From assembly GCA_043810345.1 (NCBI GenBank), contig JBDROF010000087.1:1-17889 (forward strand): a stretch of DNA of 17,889 nt, given 5' to 3'. This DNA is from QYOJ01 sp043810345. Its GTDB lineage: Bacteria > Bacteroidota > Bacteroidia > Bacteroidales > FEN-979. A model generated the notes under the pieces. That model saw nothing but the letters and a program-made list of their open reading frames with translations. It was not told the origin of the DNA and did not search any database. Made by a program: the position numbers and the translations under genes. This document shows, piece by piece, positions 1 through 7,379 of the stretch; the stretch's first letter is position 1; every line of letters begins with the position of its first letter.

Positions 1-684
1 CTCAAAGTCCGTGACGGCTCTCCGGTTCATCTCATTCATCCTGGCCAGTTCAAAGAGACTGAGCTGACCGTTCAGGAACTCTTTCTCAGCCAGAGCCATC
101 TGGAGCGACATATAGATCTGGTTGTCATTGGAGATCTTGAGAATTTTCTGATAGATGATAAGTCGATTGTATTGCTCAATGATGTCTCTCCTGATTACTT
201 TGATTTCCTCTTCCCGTATTGAAAATGCCTGTTCCATGTATTTGGTGGCGCGTTTGACCCTATTCCGGTGATCCATGAGGTCATCAAACGGCATACGGAT
301 ACTAAGCCCCACTTGATAATTGTTGTTATCCTGGTTAGACAATACCGAGTTGATATCCCCGAGATTTGTTCTAGTGTTGGTCAGAGCATCCTCGTAATAT
401 AAATTCAACCCAGCATCAAAATAAAAGTTCGCAAAGATATCGCGACGGGTTGTTTTGATCCCATATTTCCGAAGGTAGATTTCAGCATCGATTTCCTTGA
501 CGTGTGGCGAGTTTACAATGGCAGAGTCGATCAGGTCATCCAGCGGAGGGATCCGCAGCGTAATATCATCTATGATGGGATTAAAAACGAAAAGGGTATC
601 CCGTGTCTGACCAAAGGTCGATGCCACTATAGTTGTGGAAACAAATATTAAACCGATGATCCTTATCCTGATGCCCTTCACCAT
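1..684 (-). CDS. TolC-family outer-membrane efflux protein (3' end beyond window)
   Basis: The frame reads from an ATG at 684 to the left edge without a stop, so 228 N-terminal codons are present and the C-terminus is missing. Residues 1-26 look like a signal peptide ending at ...STFGQ. The mature part has the helix-rich, Gln/Asn/Glu-rich periplasmic character of TolC-like proteins: an SPxVKEIDAEI-type first helix (about 58-70), a beta-strand segment with alternating polar and aromatic residues (FANFYFDAGLNLYYEDA, about 83-99), then long amphipathic helices with the LAEKEFLNGQLS and LFELARMNEMNRR segments. TolC proteins form trimeric channels for type I secretion, RND efflux or polysaccharide export. 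It starts 7 bases after the sugar transferase stop, so it is probably the last visible gene of the same operon and may serve envelope or polysaccharide export. The substrate cannot be told. It was identified by pattern, since the half that would confirm the repeat is missing. Confidence 0.8.
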   Translation of the reverse strand, partial: MVKGIRIRIIGLIFVSTTIVASTFGQTRDTLFVFNPIIDDITLRIPPLDDLIDSAIVNSPHVKEIDAEIYLRKYGIKTTRRDIFANFYFDAGLNLYYEDALTNTRTNLGDINSVLSNQDNNNYQVGLSIRMPFDDLMDHRNRVKRATKYMEQAFSIREEEIKVIRRDIIEQYNRLIIYQKILKISNDNQIYMSLQMALAEKEFLNGQLSLFELARMNEMNRRAVTDFE

Positions 685-691
685 TTGTTAA

Positions 692-1927
692 TTAGACGTT
701 TTCTTTTTGAAGGAGTGCCCTAAATGTTTTGAGGATGATAGCAACATCACCCCAGAACGAATTATGTTCTGCATAATGGTTATCTATTGTAAACCGTTCT
801 TCTTCTGACATGATCCCCCCCCTCCCGCGTTTCTTGACTTGCCATAGCCCGGTAAGTCCGGCTGACGCATTGTATCTCCTGCTCCACTTCTTCTTGGTGA
901 GCGCTTCCGCTTCATTAAGCGGTAGTGGGCGGTTTCCAACGATAGACATATCTCCTTTCAGCACGTTGATCAGTTGCGGAAGCTCATCGATGCTGGTCAG
1001 ACGGATAAACCTACCTACGTTGGTGATCCGTGGATCATCCACGATCTTAAGAAAAGCTTTCCGGGCGCTCTTCCGTTTGTTGGCCAACCGTTCACAAATC
1101 TCCTCTCCATCGTAGTAAACTGTTGGGGAGCAGCGCTCTCCCTGAAGTAATTTGGCACATTCGGAACAATTATCTTCCACAGTATCAGTAATATACTGGT
1201 TCAGATGAGCGACCTCTTTGAGTCGTTTATCAGCATCCGGGTACATGGAGCGGAACTTGTAAAAGTCAAATATCTTGTAATTTGCACCCACTCGTTTGGA
1301 GACGTAGTAGACTTTTCCCCTGGATTCTATGAAGATGGCCAGCATAGTAAGGAGAATGATCGGTGAGAGAATGAAAAGGGCAAACAGGGCCATCAGAATG
1401 TCGAAAATCCTCTTTAGAACCGGCGTCTCATAGGCTGCCAGATTCTGATCAATCAGGGTATCAAGGGGTTTGGGAACAAACTCCAATTTAAACTTCTGCA
1501 GAAAATGGAGCCGGCTGAAAATTCTCTCTGGAGTAAAACGGCAGTGGTAGTAATCATCCACTCCTGTATCCATGGCCTCTTCGCTGATATTTTCTTCATA
1601 GTAAACAGCCAGCAAAATGAACGGGATTTTTATGTAAATCTTATGGAGTTTCAACTTGCGATAGAATTCCAAACCTCTCATCCCAGGAATCTTGGTCTCG
1701 CAGAGAATCGCATCGATCTTCTTCGTTTCCATATAAACGGGGGCCTGTTCGACATCCTGGTCGAAATTAAACAACCTGAAGTTTTTATCTGTCAGCCAGT
1801 AGATCGCTTCTAGTCCGTTGGGCATAATAATCATATCAAAGAGACCACTTGATTGAAATTGGTTGATGGTGGTCTGGTCGTTCCCGATGTATAATATGTT
1901 TAACGGTTGTACCGGGGTCTCCTCCAT
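692..1927 (-). CDS. Sugar transferase (polyprenyl-phosphate sugar-1-P transferase) fused to an N-terminal degenerate receiver domain
   Basis: 411 residues. Residues about 10-148 align by eye with a CheY-like receiver, but the catalytic positions are altered: the acidic pair is G15-N16, the phospho-acceptor position in ILCETKIPG is E77 instead of Asp, and the usual Lys position reads C129-R130. It is therefore a pseudoreceiver that probably cannot be phosphorylated. Residues about 170-405 are a bacterial sugar transferase of the WcaJ/WbaP/PglC class. This part has a KRIFDI membrane hairpin (172-200), FYKFRSMYPDAD (222-233), DDPRITNVGRFIR (297-309), TSIDELPQLINVLKGDMSIVGNRP (311-334) and GLTGLWQV. 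Such enzymes start exopolysaccharide or O-unit synthesis by loading a sugar phosphate onto undecaprenyl phosphate at the inner membrane. An extra segment at 250-280 carries four cysteines (254, 257, 266, 278). The ATG is preceded by AAAGGA, which overlaps the region just after the response regulator stop 6 bases upstream. Confidence 0.9.
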   Translation of the reverse strand: MEETPVQPLNILYIGNDQTTINQFQSSGLFDMIIMPNGLEAIYWLTDKNFRLFNFDQDVEQAPVYMETKKIDAILCETKIPGMRGLEFYRKLKLHKIYIKIPFILLAVYYEENISEEAMDTGVDDYYHCRFTPERIFSRLHFLQKFKLEFVPKPLDTLIDQNLAAYETPVLKRIFDILMALFALFILSPIILLTMLAIFIESRGKVYYVSKRVGANYKIFDFYKFRSMYPDADKRLKEVAHLNQYITDTVEDNCSECAKLLQGERCSPTVYYDGEEICERLANKRKSARKAFLKIVDDPRITNVGRFIRLTSIDELPQLINVLKGDMSIVGNRPLPLNEAEALTKKKWSRRYNASAGLTGLWQVKKRGRGGIMSEEERFTIDNHYAEHNSFWGDVAIILKTFRALLQKENV

Positions 1928-1933
1928 ATTCCT

Positions 1934-2335
1934 TTAACCCATTCGTTGTTGTGAGTACAATTGCTTAGATTCCAGACGACGTTGGATGCGTGCAAGAAGT
2001 TCACGAGGATTAAAAGGCTTTAACACATAGTCATCAGCTCCCAGTTCAAAACATTTGATCTTCTCGGCACTCTCTTCTTTTCCTGATAGCATGATCAGCG
2101 GGATCTCTTCAAAAAAGCCACTTTCACGAAGACGCCTGACAAATTCAAGACCATTTAGTACCGGCATTTCCAGGTCGCAAATAATCACATCCGGCATATT
2201 CCCGGATTGAATGTAGAAAAGTGCATCCATACCATTCGTCATGGTAACCACATCAAAATCGTTATTAAATGTATTTTCAATGATGAAACGGATGCTCTTT
2301 TCATCATCAATGGCAAGGATCTTCTTCTTCTTCAT
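1934..2335 (-). CDS. Stand-alone receiver-domain response regulator
   Basis: 133 residues from the ATG at 2335, starting MKKKKILAIDDE. A longer frame upstream (to 2401) would add residues unlike any receiver, so the short start is preferred. All receiver landmarks are intact: acidic pair D10-D11, phospho-acceptor D54 in IICDLEMP, S84 in IMLSGKEE, and K106 in VLKPFNP. The protein ends soon after the last receiver helix, with no output domain. It would be phosphorylated by a histidine kinase outside the window or non-adjacent, and would signal by protein contact. Its partner could be the next gene, whose protein carries a degenerate receiver on a sugar transferase (6-base gap). The two receivers are similar in layout (LEMPVLNGLEFVRRL here, TKIPGMRGLEFYRKL there), which suggests duplication. 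The physical interaction is inference. Confidence 0.92.
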   Translation of the reverse strand: MKKKKILAIDDEKSIRFIIENTFNNDFDVVTMTNGMDALFYIQSGNMPDVIICDLEMPVLNGLEFVRRLRESGFFEEIPLIMLSGKEESAEKIKCFELGADDYVLKPFNPRELLARIQRRLESKQLYSQQRMG

Positions 2336-2354
2336 TAAAGACCTTTTTTGTAAG

Positions 2355-2362
2355 CAAATATA
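2355..2362 (-). promoter_or_regulatory. Possible Bacteroidetes -7 box upstream of the response regulator
   Basis: In the 109-base gap between uvrB and the response regulator, the minus strand reads TATATTTG, a match to the Bacteroidetes -7 consensus TAnnTTTG, about 20 bases before the ATG. No TTG lies at the usual 17-23 base spacing upstream, so this is only half a promoter. The gap is the longest in this gene train and is a reasonable place for a separate promoter driving response regulator, sugar transferase and TolC. Confidence 0.35.
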
Positions 2363-2444
2363 TTGGAATTTAGAGGAAATGAAGAAAATAGATATTAACA
2401 AATATTAAAAGTTATTGACCGTTTTCAAGGGTTTCCGGAGGATG

Positions 2445-4466
2445 TCATTTTGAGTCAAGGTGTTGCTGGATCTGAGCTAGCTCATCACGAAGCCGCGCAG
2501 CCTCTAAAAAATCTAGCTCTTTGACAGCTTCCTCCATGGATTTCCGCGTCGTTGTTAATAACTTTTGAAGCTTCTCTTTGGAAAGATACGAAATCAGCGG
2601 GTCGGCAGCGGCCCCCACGGACACTTGCTTTAGATAGGTGCGGGGCGAACCTCCTTTAGTGTCAGCCACGGCAGTCTGGCCGAGGATATCCCGCGTGCTC
2701 TTCATGATTTGTGTTGGGATAATATTATGTTTTGTGTTATATTCTATCTGTTTGGCTCTCCGGCGGTTTGTTTCATCCATCATCCGTTGCATTGAATCCG
2801 TGATTTTGTCAGCATACATGATCACCTTGCTGTGGATGTTACGGGCAGCACGACCAGCTGTTTGTGTGAGGGAACGCTCCGACCGCAGAAAGCCCTCTTT
2901 ATCAGCATCCAGAATGGCTACCAGTGAAACCTCCGGCAGATCCAGCCCCTCCCGAAGCAGGTTGACGCCCACCAGGACATCGAACGTGCCCAGGCGCAGA
3001 TCACGAATGATTTCCACCCGTTGCAGAGTGTCTACATCTGAATGGATAAACCGGGAGTTGATGTTCAGACGGGACAGGTACTTCGTCAGCTCCTCGGCCA
3101 TTCGCTTGGTCAGGGTGGTCACCAGCACTCGTTCATGCTCCTGGATCCGGTGGTCGATCTCCTCCAGCAGGTCGTCGATTTGATTCTGACTAGGCCTCAC
3201 TTCCACCTGGGGATCAAGCAGTCCGGTGGGTCTGATCACCTGTTCCACCACCACTCCCTGAGATCGCTTTAACTCGTAATCAGCCGGAGTGGCGCTGACA
3301 AACACCATCTGGCTGGTCATTCCTTCGAACTCATCGAACTTCAGCGGACGGTTATCCAGGGCGGAGGGGAGTCTGAATCCATACTCCACGAGCGTTTGCT
3401 TCCGTGAGCGGTCCCCGCCATACATCGCTCTGATCTGAGGCATGGTCACATGGCTCTCGTCAATGACCGTCAGATAATCGTCAGGAAAGTAATCGAGCAG
3501 ACAGAAGGGGCGAGAACCGGATGCACGGCCGTCAAAATAGCGGGAGTAGTTTTCAATCCCCGAGCAGTAACCTAGTTCACGCATCATTTCAATGTCGTAG
3601 GAGACTCGTTCTTCAAGCCGCTTCGCCTCAAACTCCTTCCCATTCTCCCGGAAATAAGCACACTGCCTGATCAGATCATCCTGGATCTCCAGTAACGCAT
3701 CCCTCATTTTATCAGGAGAGGTGATAAAAATATTGGCAGGGTATATATTCAGGTAGGGATACTGATCGATTTTCCGACCTGATGACGGATCAAAGGATTC
3801 CAGGCTCTCTACCTCGTCATCCCAGAAGATGATACGGTAGGCAACATCAAGATAGGCAGGAAAAATGTCCACGGTATCTCCGCGAACCCGGAAACGGCCA
3901 CGGGTAAAATCGCTTTCTGTCCGGGCATAGAGGCTGTTCACCAGGGAGAGCAGGAATTTATTCCGGCTGAGATGATCCCCAAGTTTTACCTGGATCACGC
4001 TGCTGGCAAAGTCATCCGGATTCCCGATCCCGTAAATGCACGAAACAGAGGAGACAACAATGACATCCCTGCGTCCTGACAGGAGTGTAGAGGAGGTACT
4101 GAGTCGCAGCTTCTCAATCTCCTCGTTGATTGAAAGGTCTTTTTCAATGTAGGTATTGGTTACCGGAATGTAGGCTTCAGGCTGGTAGTAATCGTAGTAG
4201 GAAACAAAGAATTCTACGGCATTATCTGGAAAAAACAGTTTGAATTCACCGTAGAGTTGAGCGGCCAGTGTCTTATTGTGACTCAGAACCAGGGCCGGTC
4301 GCTGAACCTGCTGAATGACATTAGCTATGGTATAGGTTTTCCCTGAACCGGTCACACCGAGAAGGAGCTGACACTCATCTCCACGTTCCAGGCCTTCCAC
4401 CAGCTGTTTGATCGCGTCCGGCTGGTCACCGGTTGGATGAAATTCACTTGTCAGTTTAAACTCCAT
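2445..4466 (-). CDS. uvrB: Excinuclease ABC subunit B (UvrB)
   Basis: 673 residues, the usual UvrB length. UvrB is the damage-verifying helicase of nucleotide excision repair: it receives DNA from UvrA and recruits UvrC. Visible landmarks are the N-terminal FHPTGDQPDAI motif, Walker A GVTGSGKT (37-44), the beta-hairpin YYDYYQPEAYIP (90-101), DESH box (336-339), MVFVSATPADYEL, GVNLLREGLDLPEVSLVAILDADKEGFL (motif V region), QTAGRAARN (motif VI), and a C-terminal UVR coiled-coil motif (about 632-670) that contacts UvrC. The ATG at 4466 is chosen over a TTG five codons upstream because it gives the canonical start MEFKL and avoids overlapping the preceding gene. The gap to that gene's stop is 4 bases. 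The gene sits in a train with mutL, so excision and mismatch repair may be co-transcribed here. Confidence 0.98.
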   Translation of the reverse strand: MEFKLTSEFHPTGDQPDAIKQLVEGLERGDECQLLLGVTGSGKTYTIANVIQQVQRPALVLSHNKTLAAQLYGEFKLFFPDNAVEFFVSYYDYYQPEAYIPVTNTYIEKDLSINEEIEKLRLSTSSTLLSGRRDVIVVSSVSCIYGIGNPDDFASSVIQVKLGDHLSRNKFLLSLVNSLYARTESDFTRGRFRVRGDTVDIFPAYLDVAYRIIFWDDEVESLESFDPSSGRKIDQYPYLNIYPANIFITSPDKMRDALLEIQDDLIRQCAYFRENGKEFEAKRLEERVSYDIEMMRELGYCSGIENYSRYFDGRASGSRPFCLLDYFPDDYLTVIDESHVTMPQIRAMYGGDRSRKQTLVEYGFRLPSALDNRPLKFDEFEGMTSQMVFVSATPADYELKRSQGVVVEQVIRPTGLLDPQVEVRPSQNQIDDLLEEIDHRIQEHERVLVTTLTKRMAEELTKYLSRLNINSRFIHSDVDTLQRVEIIRDLRLGTFDVLVGVNLLREGLDLPEVSLVAILDADKEGFLRSERSLTQTAGRAARNIHSKVIMYADKITDSMQRMMDETNRRRAKQIEYNTKHNIIPTQIMKSTRDILGQTAVADTKGGSPRTYLKQVSVGAAADPLISYLSKEKLQKLLTTTRKSMEEAVKELDFLEAARLRDELAQIQQHLDSK

Positions 4467-4470
4467 ACTA

Positions 4471-5592
4471 CTAATTAGCAACCACGATCAGACCCGATAC
4501 CGGATAGTGGTCAGAAAAAGTGACGTCCGATTTTTTATAAGTGAACGCTTTGAAATGGTTGTCATAAAGGATGTAATCGATCCGGTAATTCGGCAGGGGT
4601 CCGTCATAGGTGCTGCCAAAAAAGCTCTCTCCTGCCTCCACAAAGGCATCCGTGAGCGAGTGTGCAAGTTGCTGGTAGGTGAACGAGAAGGGAGAATCGT
4701 TCAGGTCTCCGCAAACCAATACCGGATAAGGAGATTGACGAACAGCTTCGAGCAGTTTATCTGTCTCGGACGCACGGGTTAAAAAAGCCTGTTTGACCTT
4801 TCTTAAAATACTGAAAAGTCCTGATTTCAGATCGATATTCTCTGTTTCTGTCTTCTTGAGTTTATAGTAAAATCTTACGTCTTTCTGTCCGAGCCTCAGG
4901 GAAGCCAGGTGAATATTAAAGATCCTGAGCGTATCATGCCCCAAGATGATGTCAGTGAAGATACCGAAGCACTTGTTCGGTTGTTGCTTCAGGGGCTCTG
5001 AACGGATAATCGGGAATCTGGAGAAGGTGGCAAGGCCCGTAAACCTGTCATGTTGATCCAAGAGGTAATAATCTTCCACGTAGTAGTAGGGTAGTCCCCA
5101 TGAACTGGCCATACTGTGGATTACGGGGGAAGCCTCTGCTTCCAGGATGTAGAACTCCTGCAGACATAAAATGTCCGGATTTTCACCACTCAGGTACTCT
5201 GTGATTTCGGGCCTGACATTCCCCTTTACATTCATTTGTCCGGCAAAACCATGTAAATTCCAGGTGATGATACTGAGGTTCTGTCCGGGCAGAAGAATGG
5301 GGCTATCTAGACGGATGGTGATCATGGCATTCAGCTGTTTCCAGCCAATCAGAATAGCCACCAGGGAGATAAGGGCATATTTTTTCCAGAAAAAGAGCCA
5401 AAGGATCACAAAACAGAGGTTGGCAATCAGGATCCATGGATACAGGAGACCGAAGAGGGCGAACAACCATGAATCACGGGGATCAATGTACTGGGCCCCA
5501 TAAGCGCAGAAGATGGATAGGACTGCAAGGATATTGAGGATCAGAAGGATGTTGATCAGGATGAGGGATGATGTGCTGCGATGTTTCCCCAT
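4471..5592 (-). CDS. Membrane-anchored endonuclease/exonuclease/phosphatase-family protein
   Basis: 373 residues. The N-terminus has three hydrophobic segments (about 9-31, 42-67, 72-90) that anchor it in the inner membrane. Residues about 105-373 are an EEP (DNase I-like) domain: SIITWNLHGF with the metal-contacting Asn112, DILCLQEFY with Glu146, VCGDLNDSPF, RIDYILYD, and a terminal SDHYPVSG with the catalytic Asp-His. All metal and catalytic positions appear intact, so it is probably an active phosphodiesterase or phosphatase. The fold also covers sphingomyelinases and inositol phosphatases, so the substrate may be a nucleic acid or a phospholipid; placing the domain outside the cytoplasm is inferred from the topology and not proven. 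It lies 8 bases after the rhomboid gene and 4 bases before uvrB. Repair operon context alone does not make it a repair nuclease. Confidence 0.88.
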   Translation of the reverse strand: MGKHRSTSSLILINILLILNILAVLSIFCAYGAQYIDPRDSWLFALFGLLYPWILIANLCFVILWLFFWKKYALISLVAILIGWKQLNAMITIRLDSPILLPGQNLSIITWNLHGFAGQMNVKGNVRPEITEYLSGENPDILCLQEFYILEAEASPVIHSMASSWGLPYYYVEDYYLLDQHDRFTGLATFSRFPIIRSEPLKQQPNKCFGIFTDIILGHDTLRIFNIHLASLRLGQKDVRFYYKLKKTETENIDLKSGLFSILRKVKQAFLTRASETDKLLEAVRQSPYPVLVCGDLNDSPFSFTYQQLAHSLTDAFVEAGESFFGSTYDGPLPNYRIDYILYDNHFKAFTYKKSDVTFSDHYPVSGLIVVAN

Positions 5593-5600
5593 TCGTCAGA

Positions 5601-6527
5601 TCAATGTTTGCCAGATGATTTGAAAAGAAACTCTTTCTCTTCCCGGGTCAGGCTGTCATAACCCCCTTTAGAGATCTTATCAAGAATCATGTCGATCTGT
5701 TTTTGCTGTTGTGCTCTCTGCGAATTGAAGTCATCATCGGTTACTGGTCTGCGGGAAGCTCGACTTGTGTCGTGGCTTTTCTTCTTCACTGTGAACATGT
5801 GGGAGAACCAGGAGGAAAAGGAGCGTTTATGACTGTAGGTTGAGATCGATGATGGACGAAGTGACTTGATGAAAAGAAATCCCATTAGAGCGCCTCCGAT
5901 ATGAGCAATTTGCCCACCGGCGTTTCCTCCTGGAATAGTAAAGAAATCCAGGACAAAGAGAACGATGGCAATATAGATGATTTTCACCCTTCCGAAAAAG
6001 AGGAGGTAGAGGGTGTAATTTGGCACATAAAATGCGATGGCGGTGACGATGGCCATGACCGAAGCAGAAGCCCCGAGAGCATATGAAAGCTCTATTGCTG
6101 GTGCAAATACCGGGAATATATTAAAAGCAAGGATGTAGGCAAAAGCTCCGGCAAGTCCTCCCAGGATGTATACCCAGAGCAACTGTTTCTCGGTCAGGTA
6201 TTCCAGGAAGATGCGACCAAACCAGAAGAGCCACAGCATATTGAACAGTATATGCCAGATACTGACATGCAGAAACATGTAGGTGAAAAGCGCCCAGGGT
6301 CGATGCAGGAGCAGTGGGAGGGATGCAGGTACTGCAAGGTAATCGATAACTTCCGAAAAAGCTGAAGATGAATCGGGTTTATCAAACAGAAATGCCAGTA
6401 CCCGGAAGATCTGGATCAGAATCCACACGGAGATGTTTATAATCACCAGGTAGGAGAGTGCCGATTTCTGCCTGAAGAAATTCCGGGTATCGGAGAACGG
6501 GTGATGGGGTGGTTGATTCATATTCAT
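5601..6527 (-). CDS. Rhomboid-family intramembrane serine protease with C-terminal cytosolic tail
   Basis: 308 residues with about six membrane segments between 25 and 222. Rhomboids cut substrates within the membrane using a Ser-His dyad. Both residues are visible: Ser154 in LGASASVMA and His209 in GGQIAHIGGALMG. The oxyanion-loop region FLHVSIWHILFNMLWL (85-100) carries the HxxxN pattern. After the last membrane segment there is a basic linker (230-262) and then a C-terminal motif, roughly 272-304, with MILDKISKGGYDSLTREEKEFL at its core. As far as I recall, this tail is common on Bacteroidetes rhomboids (a DUF6576-like module); its role is unknown to me. The start is the first of two nearby ATGs (6527, 6521). 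It follows the other rhomboid gene by 16 bases. Confidence 0.93.
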   Translation of the reverse strand: MNMNQPPHHPFSDTRNFFRQKSALSYLVIINISVWILIQIFRVLAFLFDKPDSSSAFSEVIDYLAVPASLPLLLHRPWALFTYMFLHVSIWHILFNMLWLFWFGRIFLEYLTEKQLLWVYILGGLAGAFAYILAFNIFPVFAPAIELSYALGASASVMAIVTAIAFYVPNYTLYLLFFGRVKIIYIAIVLFVLDFFTIPGGNAGGQIAHIGGALMGFLFIKSLRPSSISTYSHKRSFSSWFSHMFTVKKKSHDTSRASRRPVTDDDFNSQRAQQQKQIDMILDKISKGGYDSLTREEKEFLFKSSGKH

Positions 6528-6543
6528 GTCAACGAGATGTTTG

Positions 6544-7374
6544 TTAGTAAATTGCTTTTCTCTTCCAGTAGAGTATCAGAAAGAATCCGAAGATCATCCC
6601 ACCCAGGTGGGCAAAATGAGCCACGTTGTCACTCGGATTGTTGGATATCCCTGAGAAGATCTCAATCGCACCGTACAGAATAACGATCCACTTTGCTTTG
6701 ATAGGGAAGAGGAAGTAGATGTAAACCAGCATATTCGGGAACATCATCCCGAAGGCAAGCAGGATCCCGTAAACGGCTCCGGAGGCTCCGATGGTAGGGA
6801 CGTTCATTTGAAGCTCAATCAATTGGGTCACATAGTCAACCGATTGGGTTGCATAAGTTGGGCTGGCAGGGTTGAGCGTCCACTGGCCGATGAACCCCCG
6901 GATGGTATCATGGTATTCGTAATAATTAGGGAAATAGTGTTTGACAAATCCCACAAAGGTGTCAAGGGAGGGTTGATCAGCGTAAAGAAGCGCCTCCTGT
7001 TGCAGGGACGAGAAGTCCCACCAGTTGACAAGTGTCTGGATGACAGCTGCTCCGATCCCGGTGATCATGTAGTATGTAAGGAACCGCTTTGAACCCCAGA
7101 CATTCTCCAGGAGATATCCAAACATCCAGAGTGCGAACATGTTGTACAGGATATGTCCGAATCCGGCATGCAGGAACATATAGGTTACGTACTGGTATGG
7201 TTGAAAGAGCCCTGACTGGAAAAAATGGAGTCCAAGGAGCCTGACCAGATCAATGCCAAAAGCGCTTTCGAAAGTCAGGGTTGCCAGGTAAAACAGACCA
7301 TTGATAATCAGGAGGTTTTTTACGACTGGAGGGAGGAGTTTGAATCCGGCAGGACTATATTGATTGGAGCTCAT
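6544..7374 (-). CDS. Rhomboid-family intramembrane serine protease
   Basis: 276 residues. The dyad is intact: Ser198 in TIGASGAVYG and His256 in VAHFAHLGGM. The HAGFGHILYNMFALWMFG segment (69-86) matches the conserved second membrane region with its HxxxN. Membrane segments are near 18-36, 66-90, 98-117, 195-213, 215-235 and 252-271. An unusual hydrophilic stretch of about 70 residues (about 118-190, rich in Asp, Tyr and Gln) lies between membrane segments, where many rhomboids have a short loop; it could recognise substrate. It lies 5 bases after the mutL stop and is clearly co-transcribed with it. It and the next gene share the family but differ greatly in sequence, so any duplication is old. 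The natural substrate is unknown. Confidence 0.94.
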   Translation of the reverse strand: MSSNQYSPAGFKLLPPVVKNLLIINGLFYLATLTFESAFGIDLVRLLGLHFFQSGLFQPYQYVTYMFLHAGFGHILYNMFALWMFGYLLENVWGSKRFLTYYMITGIGAAVIQTLVNWWDFSSLQQEALLYADQPSLDTFVGFVKHYFPNYYEYHDTIRGFIGQWTLNPASPTYATQSVDYVTQLIELQMNVPTIGASGAVYGILLAFGMMFPNMLVYIYFLFPIKAKWIVILYGAIEIFSGISNNPSDNVAHFAHLGGMIFGFFLILYWKRKAIY

Positions 7375-7379
7375 AGAGT

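Noticed and set aside
2638..3183. A 181-codon plus-strand frame inside uvrB
   Set aside because: It is antisense to conserved UvrB motifs and its product is Ser/Arg-rich without any recognisable pattern.
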